Source of the DNA: Echinostoma caproni | Taxonomy: Eukaryota; Platyhelminthes; Trematoda; Plagiorchiida; Echinostomatidae | NCBI GenBank assembly: GCA_900618425.1 | Contig: UZAN01040240.1 | Coordinates: 1 to 64,000, forward strand | DNA: 64,000 bases | Reading direction: 5' to 3' | In this document: in pieces, positions 49,209 through 58,750 of the stretch | How the letters are laid out: each line of letters begins with the position of its first letter | Position numbering within the stretch: the stretch's first letter is position 1 | Translations under genes and position numbers: made by a program | The notes under the pieces: model-generated | Told to the model about the DNA's origin: nothing | What the model saw: only the letters and a program-made list of their open reading frames with translations | Databases searched by the model: none

Positions 49209-50236
49209 CTAAGAGGGAGAGACAGGGAGCGTAAAAACCGTGGTAAGTGTGACCATTAACAATCAAATATTCAGATCAGTGCTGTAGACACTTTTACGAA
49301 AACTCAGGGATCTACAGATCCATTGGCTAATTGTCTTTGCATCACTACAAATCGGGTGACATCACTGAAGCGAAGTAAAACAAAACATTCAAAGGCACTG
49401 ATTTGACCCAGTCAAAACCTTGGGATGGTAAATAACATTACTACTTGAGGTTTGTTGTCTGTCTGGTCTCCAAAGAGAATATTACTCATTTCAAATATAC
49501 CCAATTAAAATACGTGTAAACTATTTTACGCGGATTGACCAGTTTCTCTCAATAAGATTATGTGATGTCATTTCGATTGCATTGAGCTTTGAACCGAGGA
49601 TAAGCCACTGACTCTGAACTATATTGGCTCGGATTTGAATTGGGTACTAGGATCGTCATACACACAGTGTAAACTCTCAATGTCTGAGTATTACGTACGC
49701 ATGGTATAACCAACTGCGCTGGATAAAATGTTCCCCATGGGAATCCAAAAGGTATCTTTGGTTGTGCAGTGAAACTGATTTTACACCTGTGTTTTTGTTT
49801 CAAGTGTCCTGCTCGAGAATTGGTGTAGTATTTTACAATCCGCACGACCTTGGAGCATTACACATCATGGGCGAGTCCAATGTTGTGCAATCCACACTTC
49901 AAGCTGATTATTGATTTTGCATTGACTGTCTAATTTGCCTTTTGTCTTGCAAAATATTTCTTGATTTTCTGAGGTCTTTTTTATCAAACAGATGTAGAGT
50001 TATATTATTTATTGTGGCACTGAGCTAGGCCTAAAGAAACACGGATTATGAGCCTAGAATGATAACCAAAAATGGGCGCAGCCGACCAGCGCAGTCAACA
50101 CTCCATGTGGGACAATATTGTCAAATCAAATAAAGGGAAAAATAAACTGTATCCATCAATTACAGATGATTATTATTAGCAACATACAGTAGAAAGCAAG
50201 CTCATTTGTGTCCATTAATATTCAGGCCAACTCATC
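49209..50236. other. Intron
   Basis: No feature could be supported up to the assembly gap. Confidence 0.45.
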
Positions 50237-50615
50237 NNNNNNNNNNNNNNNNNNNNNNNNNNNNNNNNNNNNNNNNNNNNNNNNNNNNNNNNNNNNNNNN
50301 NNNNNNNNNNNNNNNNNNNNNNNNNNNNNNNNNNNNNNNNNNNNNNNNNNNNNNNNNNNNNNNNNNNNNNNNNNNNNNNNNNNNNNNNNNNNNNNNNNNN
50401 NNNNNNNNNNNNNNNNNNNNNNNNNNNNNNNNNNNNNNNNNNNNNNNNNNNNNNNNNNNNNNNNNNNNNNNNNNNNNNNNNNNNNNNNNNNNNNNNNNNN
50501 NNNNNNNNNNNNNNNNNNNNNNNNNNNNNNNNNNNNNNNNNNNNNNNNNNNNNNNNNNNNNNNNNNNNNNNNNNNNNNNNNNNNNNNNNNNNNNNNNNNN
50601 NNNNNNNNNNNNNNN
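50237..50615. other. Assembly gap (379 N)
   Basis: The gap is flanked on both sides by GCCAACTCATC, so the two contig ends share at least eleven bases. The open frames reported through it are artefacts. Confidence 0.95.
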
Positions 50616-50979
50616 GCCAACTCATCTCGTTTTTTGTCAAATGTTTAAAAGGGAGTGAGGTGGGTTGGAGAACACATGAAAGAACGGGAGGAGAAATAAT
50701 GAACAATCTAGCTGCATGACCAGATGATTTCAAGAAAGTGGGACACGGACAAGCTGGGTCTACTTGTACACTGCACTTTCATCAAGTTTTTAGTCCTCTC
50801 GCTCTATTATTTTCTCCGTATAGATAATCGTAGGAAAACAAAAACAGAGGCACCCCGAGAAAGTGTGTGGTTACCGAGTGAATAGGTTGAGAAGGTAATG
50901 TTAACTTGTTTGTAAGTTTAAAATTGAAAAATGCATATAAAAAAATTTGGGTAACAATGATGGCCAAGTCGGAACTTAC

Positions 50980-51003
50980 ATCCATNTCCATACGGGAAGT
51001 AAT
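50980..51003 (-). CDS. 24-nt micro-exon (YFPYGxG)
   Basis: The acceptor is CTCAATGTGTTCACAG and the donor GTAAGTTC. The common phase gives Y-F-P-Y-G-x-G, where x is unresolved because base 50986 is N (NAT: Asn, Asp, Tyr or His). The exon start (ATTACTTCCCGTATGG) closely resembles that of 49191-49208 (ATTACTATCCGTATCG), suggesting the two arose by exon duplication. Confidence 0.75.
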
Positions 51004-51643
51004 CTGTGAACACATTGAGATCAACAAAGACCAATCAGGTGGAAGCAAATACGTTTCCCTGAGAAGATTATACATTATATTTTCCAACATGAATAGATCT
51101 GTGATGGGAATGTGCCCATCCGCGCAGCTTCAAACTGAGTTCATCAAACTGATGAAAGATGGATTCAATAAGTTGAACAAACAATAAGGTCATCAAACAG
51201 GGATAAAGTATATGAACCTAAGGTGAGCGCCATACCAAAATGGTTCACAAGTTAGGTTGAGGAGAGAAAAGCAGGTAACGCAGGTAAAAAAACGTGGATT
51301 GCCAAAACGGATCACGGTTTAGTGAAAATTGAGCGTCTTGTTTTCATCTATTCGTCATTCTTCTAATCTATTGACGATCAGTGAAGAAGCTCATAATTGT
51401 AGTTATCGGCTCAGGAAGGGAGAATAAGATCTTTATCAATTTCGGTTGAAGAACAATTTAAGATCAGTAGAACCCGTAGGCCAATCGCAAACAACAACAT
51501 GGAGCACATAACCATTGTTCGCCACAATTGTTTATTAAAGACGGTATCGGAACCATCCGTCAATTAAGCACACAGTTGCTGAACGCAGATAGGATTGAGA
51601 ACGGTCAGGACAAGTAACCAGAACGATGAAATTTTATACTCAC

Positions 51644-51673
51644 ATGGGTTGTACAGGTCCGGATATGGTTCAT
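51644..51673 (-). CDS. 30-nt micro-exon (EPYPDLYNP)
   Basis: The acceptor is TTTTTGTTCACTAAAG and the donor GTGAGTATAA. In the common phase the exon reads E-P-Y-P-D-L-Y-N-P after a junction TAT. The pyrimidine tract is good, and Tyr/Pro make up five of nine residues. Confidence 0.75.
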
Positions 51674-53924
51674 CTTTAGTGAACAAAAACGAACGATTGT
51701 TGATAAACGTTTTGCTAACGAGAAGTTCGCCTAGGCGAATGGATGAACAAACGGAACTGGCAACAAAACCTTTGATTGTTTTCAGATATAACCATAACTT
51801 GATTGGAAACGGCCTGTAATGCTAAAACATATATATTGAAACCTGGTCAAGTCAAGTTGGAATAATGCCGTATGTGAATGTAGGTACATGTTTCAGGCAA
51901 CAATTAACAAAAGAAAAACAAATTTTGGCTATTTCATTCTTATTGAACATCTATGCTATCTCGATGTTTCCGCATTTTTCTTTTAAGTTCAGCTTTCCAG
52001 CATTGAACCCAAACTAATTTGGCCCACGCGGCTCGCGACACCGATGGGAATGGAACTTTCCTGGTGCTAGGAATTATATTGCAGTGTTCTGCCAAGTGAC
52101 CGCCAACCTTGTCACACGTTTTGTAACCTGGAGCGCGTCCCACCAGTATAGCTTGTTTTTCAGCTTGGTTCTAATAGCATCTCACCAATGTATGATGCTT
52201 CTGAGTTGACCTGAATTGGTTCCACACCGATTAAGAAGGACAAGATACCAACAGATAAAGCTATTTCACTTCCTCTTGTAGTCCAGATGTATTACCATTT
52301 CAGTCATCTCTGACCACTACCTGATCAATACATTTGTCGGTGATCTTCCGGAACATCGTTAAATGTTTTGATTATATTCTTATTTTCTCCACTGTAGCAA
52401 GTGTGTCCTATTGCTGTCCGCAGATAGCCACATTCTACGCTATGAAGAGACACTTCTCGTCTGTAGCGCACAGAGCTAATAGCCGTTTTCCAGCACAAGC
52501 GGTGCTGTTGAAAACTCACTACACGCATGGTAAACAGAAACAGTGAGTTCCACTTAATAGCACCCAGTTTACGGAGCTGGTTCACAAGAACGGCCCTCGG
52601 AAATCCCAGTATATCCGTTTTCACGATGATTAAGCCTCCAGAAATGGAGTACGCACTTTAATTTTCAATTGATATGAAAATGCTCCATAATTCTGTAGTG
52701 TTGGAATGTTTGCAAAAACGTCTGTCACCTTTTTTCTGTTACCAATCGCCCTTTTTGGAGACTTTGCAAAGCTGTTTTGCATACACGCATGAATCGGACC
52801 AGTTGTTCCTCACGATGAAAACCACCGCCGGATTGAACTATTAGCGCGCCGCCATAAACAACACAAACCAGTCCTTCCAAAACCTCTACTAGTAGCATTG
52901 ATTCAAGTAACTCCTTCAACGGTGCTTTGGAGCGTATCGTATGATAGCGGAAAATTAATACTATGATCCTTAGAAGAAATCGGTATGACTCATTGCTTTC
53001 CTGCGTCAGAGAGTGATATTGTAATGGTTGATGGACAGCGTTTCATCCCACCGCTGAATCATGAAAGTTGTTGCCTTGGGAACAAATCAATTGGAACTTA
53101 TTGTACACTGAATTTATTGATGATACTTCACCATCGTGAACTGCAGCCCAACCGTACTGTTTACGCAATCCTCAAATTGCTCAAAACACCATTGGGACTT
53201 CTTTCTGATTATGCTAATAAGGTTTTACTACACAGTTAGTCAATACGAACAAATGGGTCTTTGGAAGTCATTTTTGAGCTTTGCTTCCAATGTCGGACAC
53301 TCGGGATATTACACTATGCTGATTCATGCACTCTGACACGTTCATCACTCCTTCACAGTGCACGTATGAAAAACCACACACCCATTCAGGAACACCGAAT
53401 CCCCGTCGACGTTCGGATGTTTTTAGTACATTATATAACTTCCTTTCGAATTCGTTAGGTGGTATCAGACAAAGTGCTTATCCGCATCGTTTTGAGAACA
53501 GATGAACCAATAAGTAACACTGAATAGTCAAATGAAGTCACGAGAAAGATTTGGTACGTTTATTTTACGCAGGCGATGTATGTAGACACATCGGTCTGAT
53601 GGTGCTACTCGAACTAACGAACTCGGCATAAAAGTGAAACTGTTCCAGCTTGAAAAATGTATGCTCCATTATGGCTGGTTTAAGTTCAATCACATTTCAT
53701 CTACGTGTAAAATAGACTGGCTTCCGCTTGTTGATCGGTGAATTCATCACCAGATGAAATTTCATTTGATGCCGCATCCCAATACCACTGATGGTCACTT
53801 CACTCCCATATGCCCTATTCTTTAACAATGTCAACGATTCCGTAGTGTTTGCTGCAGTCAATCGGTTTGAGGAACACCATTTGAGTCTCAGATGCGATGG
53901 TAATGTTTCTTATAACCGACATAG
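51674..53924. other. Intron, with one weak exon candidate
   Basis: The only signal is the candidate at 52186-52200. Overlapping small frames at 52.3-53.5 kb have no recognisable family. Confidence 0.45.
52186..52200 (-). CDS. Candidate 15-nt micro-exon (ASYI)
   Basis: AAGCATCATACATTG lies between AGGTCAACTCAG and GTGAGATG. The length is frame-neutral and the common phase gives A-S-Y-I, but its AA start after an exon ending in T (54963) would make TAA. The pyrimidine tract is also poor, so it is probably not used in that order. Confidence 0.2.
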
Positions 53925-54065
53925 AGCCTCGGGCAGTTGTTTAGTCTTGTTTGGGGCTCGTCAGCAGTGTGCACTTTCTGTGTGTCCCTGCCAGGATTCA
54001 AATCGCGAACCTTCGGGCTGGGACTTCAAACCCTCACCTTTGAGCTACACGGTCGACGGTTATCA
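53925..54065 (-). mobile_element. SINE family A, inverted, with tRNA-like head
   Basis: Read on the minus strand: GACCGTGTAGCTCAAAGGTG (A box), a CCCGAAGGTTCGCG stem, GATTTGAATCCTGGC (B box), CACACAGAAAGTGCACACTG, then CTGACGAG and a decayed hammerhead (53931-53968). CTGACGA is allowed since position 7 is free, but stem II, GAAAC and GUC are degraded. This copy best preserves the A box of family A. Confidence 0.7.
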
Positions 54066-54591
54066 CCTTGTGCAAATGGCTCAATCAGTTTACAGTATCA
54101 AGCTTGGATTAGCCCATTCGATTGTTCAGAGGTACTAGGCACTTTTGATGGTCGGTTACAAAAACGTTTCCATTGTATTTGGATGCATTAACTCGTGGAG
54201 AATTACCGGTCTCTCAATGAGTGAAATCCACATCCAAGACCATAAACAGTGCCCAGTGCCTCTGAACAATCGATTGGGCTAATCAAAGCTAATCCATTTG
54301 AGCCTGTTCCACTGACTTTTGAGTTGTAAGATACGACAATTGAACACATCATCCATTCACCCCAAACACGAAATTCAATTCATCCACTTAGATGCTTAAA
54401 ATTCTTAGGAGAAGCACGTATTGAAAAGAAAAACGTGTGTGTTCCAACATAAGTGAAGCTGCGTAAAGCAGTGGAAAACGCACGTATCACATGGCATATT
54501 ACAAAGAGATTTCTATGTATCACTGTTTCCTAATCCACCGCACGAACCTATGGGACCAGAAAAGCATGAGCTTGTAAGTTATTCCCATAAT

Positions 54592-54622
54592 AAATCTTTG
54601 AAATCTTTGAAATCTTTGAAAA
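54592..54622. repeat. Short tandem repeat, 9-base unit
   Basis: Three copies of AAATCTTTG run in tandem, followed by AAAAG. Confidence 0.9.
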
Positions 54623-54962
54623 GGGAAGAAAGGTCAGATGTTTAGAAAAGGTGGCATTCTTCAAACGTCAAAACAGGGTCCTTTCCGTTTTGCTTTGTTG
54701 TGCATCAAATTGTATGCATGCGTCGATCCTCGTCGGATATCATTCGAAACGTGGGGGGTTAATTTTGGGAATTCAGGCGTTGCAGTGTCATCCGAGGTCA
54801 TTCAAATTACTTGAATCCCTAGGAAATCAGAGTTTGGATTCCCAGTGGACGACTACAGATAGAAACGCGTACTCAGATTCAATGCTGTTGGTTGGTTAGT
54901 TTCAATCAATGAAAGTAAACATGCGTGCACAGTGGCACAGTCGTGGCACAGTGGTAACTTAC

Positions 54963-54980
54963 ATCCATATTCGTTCATAT
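54963..54980 (-). CDS. 18-nt micro-exon (MNEYG)
   Basis: The exon is ATATGAACGAATATGGAT, with acceptor TTTTATGCATTCACAG and donor GTAAGTTACC. The common phase gives M-N-E-Y-G after a junction TAT. It carries Glu and Gly like the other 5' exons and less Pro than the later ones. Confidence 0.7.
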
Positions 54981-55724
54981 CTGTGAATGCATAAAATGTG
55001 ACAAGGACTAATCAGGCCAAATTGACAACGTTGGTCAAGGTGCAGTTTTGAATATATCAGTATAGATAGAATGATGAAGCACTGTGAGAAGTGAGCAGAA
55101 GTAGGAGACAATGATGATATGTGGATGTGGCAGAAGAAACCAGTTCAAATTGCAATCCGGTTCGGTGAATAGATGCGACTAGCGATATCTCTGCATTATA
55201 TCAACATTTGATGGTAGATTGGAGTCTGTTGTGGAAAGAGATGTTTCGAAATAATTTTCGTTCATCATAATGCAAACGGAATCCACTCGCAGGACACCGC
55301 TATTTCCGCATGATCAATTAGGGAATCTAGAAATCGGAATAAAAAGTTTCATCAGGGGAGAATGACTAAGAACCAACGAAATGAAGCCAAACAGATACAG
55401 CGGCAGTTTTCTGTACTACATATTGCTCTTGTTTTGCACCATGTCTGATGTTGAATGCGTTGCGTTAATTTGCAAAGCCTCTGAACTTTGAGAGGGTTTT
55501 TGACCTGGGCGTTTTTACAGCGTTGGATGTCGAGATGTTAGACGGTTGAGGAATCTGTCAGATACTTCTATGGGTGCCACTCATAGAGTAAGACATTTGG
55601 AATCGTTAATTTCGGAGCGGCAGATTTTCATCAGCTGAAACCATCCGGCAGTTAAATAAAATTACACCAACAAAGGTAGGACTGAGATAAGAACAGCCAA
55701 CCGTATCAATATCAGTATACTCAC
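54981..55724. other. Intron
   Basis: No feature was supported. Confidence 0.5.
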
Positions 55725-55884
55725 ATTCGAAGGGCTCCTCCGGCAATGGTAGATCTTCAGATTGTACAGAGATGAATAGAAAGGGGATGAGGAAGTAGAG
55801 TGAATAATGCCCGCGACAGCTGAAAGGGGCGGGCAATGCTAAATTCTTAAGGGGTATCTTTCCTCTGCCACGATAAGTATTTGT
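55725..55884 (-). CDS. Leader exon: hydrophobic segment then acidic Pro/Glu stretch
   Basis: The donor is GTGAGTATAC. The last 30 nt (55725-55754) read L-P-L-P-E-E-P-F-E in the common phase. Upstream, the same frame stays open back to a good acceptor (CACTTCATTTTAG) at 55885, which would match the phase-0 end of the start exon at 56531. Within it is a hydrophobic run HYSLYFLIPFLFISVQS resembling a signal peptide core. Caution: that run is encoded by a pyrimidine-rich tract ending CTGTACAATCTGAAG, which could itself be the acceptor of a plain 30-nt micro-exon at 55725-55754. A third option is the acceptor CCCGCCCCTTTCAG at 55820. The 3' border is solid; the 5' border is open. Confidence 0.55.
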
Positions 55885-56530
55885 CTAAAATGAAGTGTAT
55901 AACAGGGTCTAGATTCTTCATCCAGAATGTTCGTTTGATTGATAAGTGGAAAAGTGGAAAAGGTCGTATTCATACAAGGAAATCGATAAAGCGATATAAG
56001 TTTGCCAACTGTTGTCCTGCAGTTTAGTGAAGAATGATTCCAATATTTCGAAAGCGAGTTTATTTTCTGTCACATTTCTATCAACTAAGAGTTTTCTAAC
56101 CGGAAACCCGTTTGCTGCCCAAAAAAACGCATTTCAAACAGGCCGTTTAGCCCACTGTTTATAAATTTAGTGTAGTTATCTCGGTGGGATTCAAACGCAC
56201 CGCACGCATGTCGTCCTCTCTTTTGTTTAACACACTCTGCCAGCTTTGATATAACGCTAATCTAAGACCACTGATCTTTTCGATTTTTGTTTTACTTATT
56301 GGAGTGATCAACCGTGAAATGCGCAGGGTTATTAGTGTTTCCCGGCAAAACATAATAAATAATGTGCTAAGCAATAGGTACTGCTACTGGAAAACTGTAG
56401 ATCGAAGAGTCTCCCTCAGCAAAACAGGCGTTTGAACGCACAAAATCTCAAACAAGTAATAATACACACATCAGGAGTGACTTTCTACACCTACTGCAAA
56501 CAGATACAAATTACAGGATTGCAAACTTAC
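55885..56530. other. Intron 1
   Basis: I found no further frame-neutral exon in it. Confidence 0.4.
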
Positions 56531-56545
56531 CATAAAAGTCTTCAT
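56531..56545 (-). CDS. Start exon (MKTFM), coding part
   Basis: The minus strand reads CTAAATCACA then ATGAAGACTTTTATG directly against donor GTAAGTTTGC. The start has A at -3. MKTFM is a typical opening of a secretory signal peptide. It ends on a codon boundary, so the next exon must enter at phase 0, which the long version of the exon at 55725-55884 does. The 5' UTR extent is unknown; no TATA box was identified, and trans-splicing of a leader is possible in flatworms. Confidence 0.55.
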
Positions 56546-57269
56546 TGTGATTTAGATTCGGAAAATGACAGGTAAGGGGGATACGGTATGAGCATCTTGT
56601 TCAACGCTCAACTCAAATTCACGTATCAATTTACGAGGAGAACTTCAAGCTCGGCGAAAACATTTAATTTGGTCGAAAATTGCATTTTCAATCTGTTTCA
56701 ATCACTTCAGCATGAAAACAAAATAGCGAAGAGTGCTGAAGAGGGAACTATTGTCTCGAAATAATCTATCGGAGAATAGGGATGGAATAAGTGGATGAAG
56801 CAGCAATATTGAAGTGTTTGTGTGAGTTGGAGATTTGGCGGGAAAATGTATCGGAAGCCTCAAAACAGAGATGTGACCTCGAACCTCAACATATATCGAA
56901 TCACTGTCATCGATAGTTGGACCTAGGTGTGCTCAGAGAAATAAATTTTAATCTCACCAACTCGTCGGATCAAATGATCTTCGCTTTGATGCGAGTTCAC
57001 TCTAACGATTTCGTATCTCAGAGGAACACTCGATTGTTCCCAGTGAAAGTTAATTCCTTCACCTACATCATTTATATCTCCCAACATTGACTGAATGCGA
57101 TATTATCGTTCCAAATTGTCATACCTCTAACGTTTGGAGGATGAAAGTCATCAAAAAATCCTGTTCCCGTAGTAACTCGTGTTTTTCCTTTTTCCTACAC
57201 ACTCGTTTAATGAATAGCAGACGGCAAAAGCCCTTATAGTCACGAAGACCTGCTGTTCAGTGAAGAAAA
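56546..57269. other. Upstream region of the micro-exon gene
   Basis: This is presumed promoter and 5' UTR territory. No recognisable element was found. Confidence 0.4.
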
Positions 57270-57460
57270 CCGGTAATCTAAAGCCCGAACTTGGAGTGAT
57301 GAACCACTAAAGGCCTCGACAAGTTCGGTGTGGTATTAGACCGGAGGACAGCAGAACTGCCTACCACCATATTTGGGCGGCGATGGCGGGGCTCGAACCT
57401 CAGTTCATAGGATTCAAAACACGCCAGTGACAGCAGGTATCGATCAGGGAATTGGACATG
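57270..57460 (-). mobile_element. tRNA-derived element, type unassigned
   Basis: The minus strand has GAATCCTATGAACTGAG then B box GGTTCGAGCCCCGCC, CATCGCCGCCC, and a body with AGTGGTTCATCACTCC and CAAGTTCGGGC that continues past 57270. It fits a tRNA-SINE head with a decayed A box. No second copy is in the window. Confidence 0.5.
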
Positions 57461-58412
57461 GGTGAGTCATTTACAAGGCACATGTTTAGGAGAAAAATGC
57501 TCAATTGTTCCCACGCACACAAACACACACCCATGTTATTACCTGGTCAAGTAGTACCCTCAAACAAATGCCATGCATACCATAACAATGAATAGCTGAG
57601 ACCAGTTGCTGGACCGGTTAATTATGCATGTTCTTTGCTGAAACTTCAGTCAGTAGGCCTACATTTTATTGAATAAAGCATTAAAATGACATTTTTAGGC
57701 AAAATGATAGTTTTTGCGGACAAAAAGATGTGAAATGTCAAATAGGGAACAGGAATAAAAGGAAAATTGTAGCCCCTAAAATGCATCCCCTTATTGCTTA
57801 AAAACATTGCAAAAATAGCCTAGTAGTTAGATGGTTTGTGTAGACAAAACAGGGGCCACTAGTTTGGCGAAGCTCATACAGAGGTTAGGAGTGTGGGCTG
57901 ATTTCAAAACGGTTAGGTGCCAACGAGAGTAATACTGGAATCCGATTCCGGGGAGGTCTCTAATCCGAGATTGTGATTGATGAAACCCATATATTCCTGT
58001 GGTAGCACACAGTTGTGTGTGAGAAAAAACGGAACGTTTGTGTGCATAAGGTCGGGTGATGTAATCGAATAGGCAGTGCTTTTACTCCAATTCTTCTTTC
58101 AAACCACCATTTCGTATTTGCAGTACTAAACTTTTGATCTAAATGTTTTTGATACAATCAATCCACTTACCGTGGGTTTGACCTTCTTATTATATATTTA
58201 GTAATCTTTGTATGTTTGTACGCGCTCGGTCTCCAGAATTGATTAAAACCATGTGCTATTTATGTGTGCCTGTTTGCTTTTAGTCAGTAATTGAAAATAT
58301 TAAACGAAATGTTCGCATCTCGGAACATTTATTCTCTTTCGATATGACTGAAATGAATAAAGGTTACTGATTGCTTCAAATCACAAAAATATTTTGAAAA
58401 CTCAAACATGAA
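57461..58412. other. Unassigned sequence
   Basis: A strong minus-strand donor at 58165-58170 (CACG then GTAAGTGG) lacks a decent acceptor. No other signal was seen. Confidence 0.4.
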
Positions 58413-58510
58413 CGCCGCCTATGCTTTGTACGCGCACGCTCTACAGCTGCGCGTACAAAGCGTAGGCGGCGTCCATGAGTGGGTTCCAATCCCACCGAGG
58501 CCACTGAACT
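58413..58510 (+). mobile_element. tRNA-like element with fold-back 5' half
   Basis: Arms 58413-58436 and 58448-58471 are complementary at 23 of 24 positions (one G-U type change) around an 11-base loop. They are followed by GTGGGTTCCAATCCCACC and GAGGCCA, a T arm and acceptor 3' strand. The right arm plus this end is the 3' half of a tRNA-like unit whose 5' half (GGCCTCGTAGCTCAGCTG) is seen at 58717. The left arm and loop are an inverted copy of the D-arm/anticodon region. Confidence 0.75.
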
Positions 58511-58716
58511 TTTCACAATCGACATAGAAACTTCAAATCTGCCAAACAACAGTTTGAGCAATCATCCTTGTCTTAGAAGCTTATTCGGTGGATTCCGGTG
58601 ATTTGTAAGGAAAACCTGTTGGGGCAGTCAGCTTACATGTTAATTGGTGGATGCTACATGCCTCTATAAGTTGGATAGGTAAATCGGAATGTGAAACGAT
58701 GAGTGCTATCGGTGTG

Positions 58717-58750
58717 GCCTCGTAGCTCAGCTGATAGAGCGTGCGCGTTT
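58717..58750 (+). mobile_element. tRNA-like element, 5' half
   Basis: GGCCTCGTAGCTCAGCTG then ATAGAGCGTGCGCG forms an acceptor 5' strand and D arm with a near-perfect A box. GGCCTCG pairs with CGAGGCC at 58497-58503, which lies upstream, so the halves are in the wrong order for one tRNA. Sequence after 58750 no longer matches. Confidence 0.7.

Larger units (their letters stand above)
580..56545 (-). other. Predicted micro-exon gene locus (one gene or two tandem genes)
   Basis: About fifteen short exon-like segments lie on the minus strand, each between a pyrimidine-rich acceptor and a GTAAG or GTGAG donor. Nearly all have lengths divisible by three and share one phase (two bases in, one base out). 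Eight are exactly 18 nt, and the junction codons formed in order contain no stop (TAT, TAT, TAT, TAT, CAA, CCA, TTT, CAC). The encoded units are rich in Tyr and Pro, later in Gln and Pro. As a rough control I read the strong plus-strand donors: none closes an 18-nt exon. Schistosome micro-exon genes have this architecture and encode secreted variant peptides; assigning this locus to that class is inference from architecture, not sequence homology. The 3' end may be at 34.2 kb, with a second related gene below it, or the gene may run off the left edge. RNA-seq would settle the exon set. Confidence 0.7.

Noticed and set aside
50206..50733. Long frames across the N run
   Set aside because: They consist of undetermined residues over an assembly gap.
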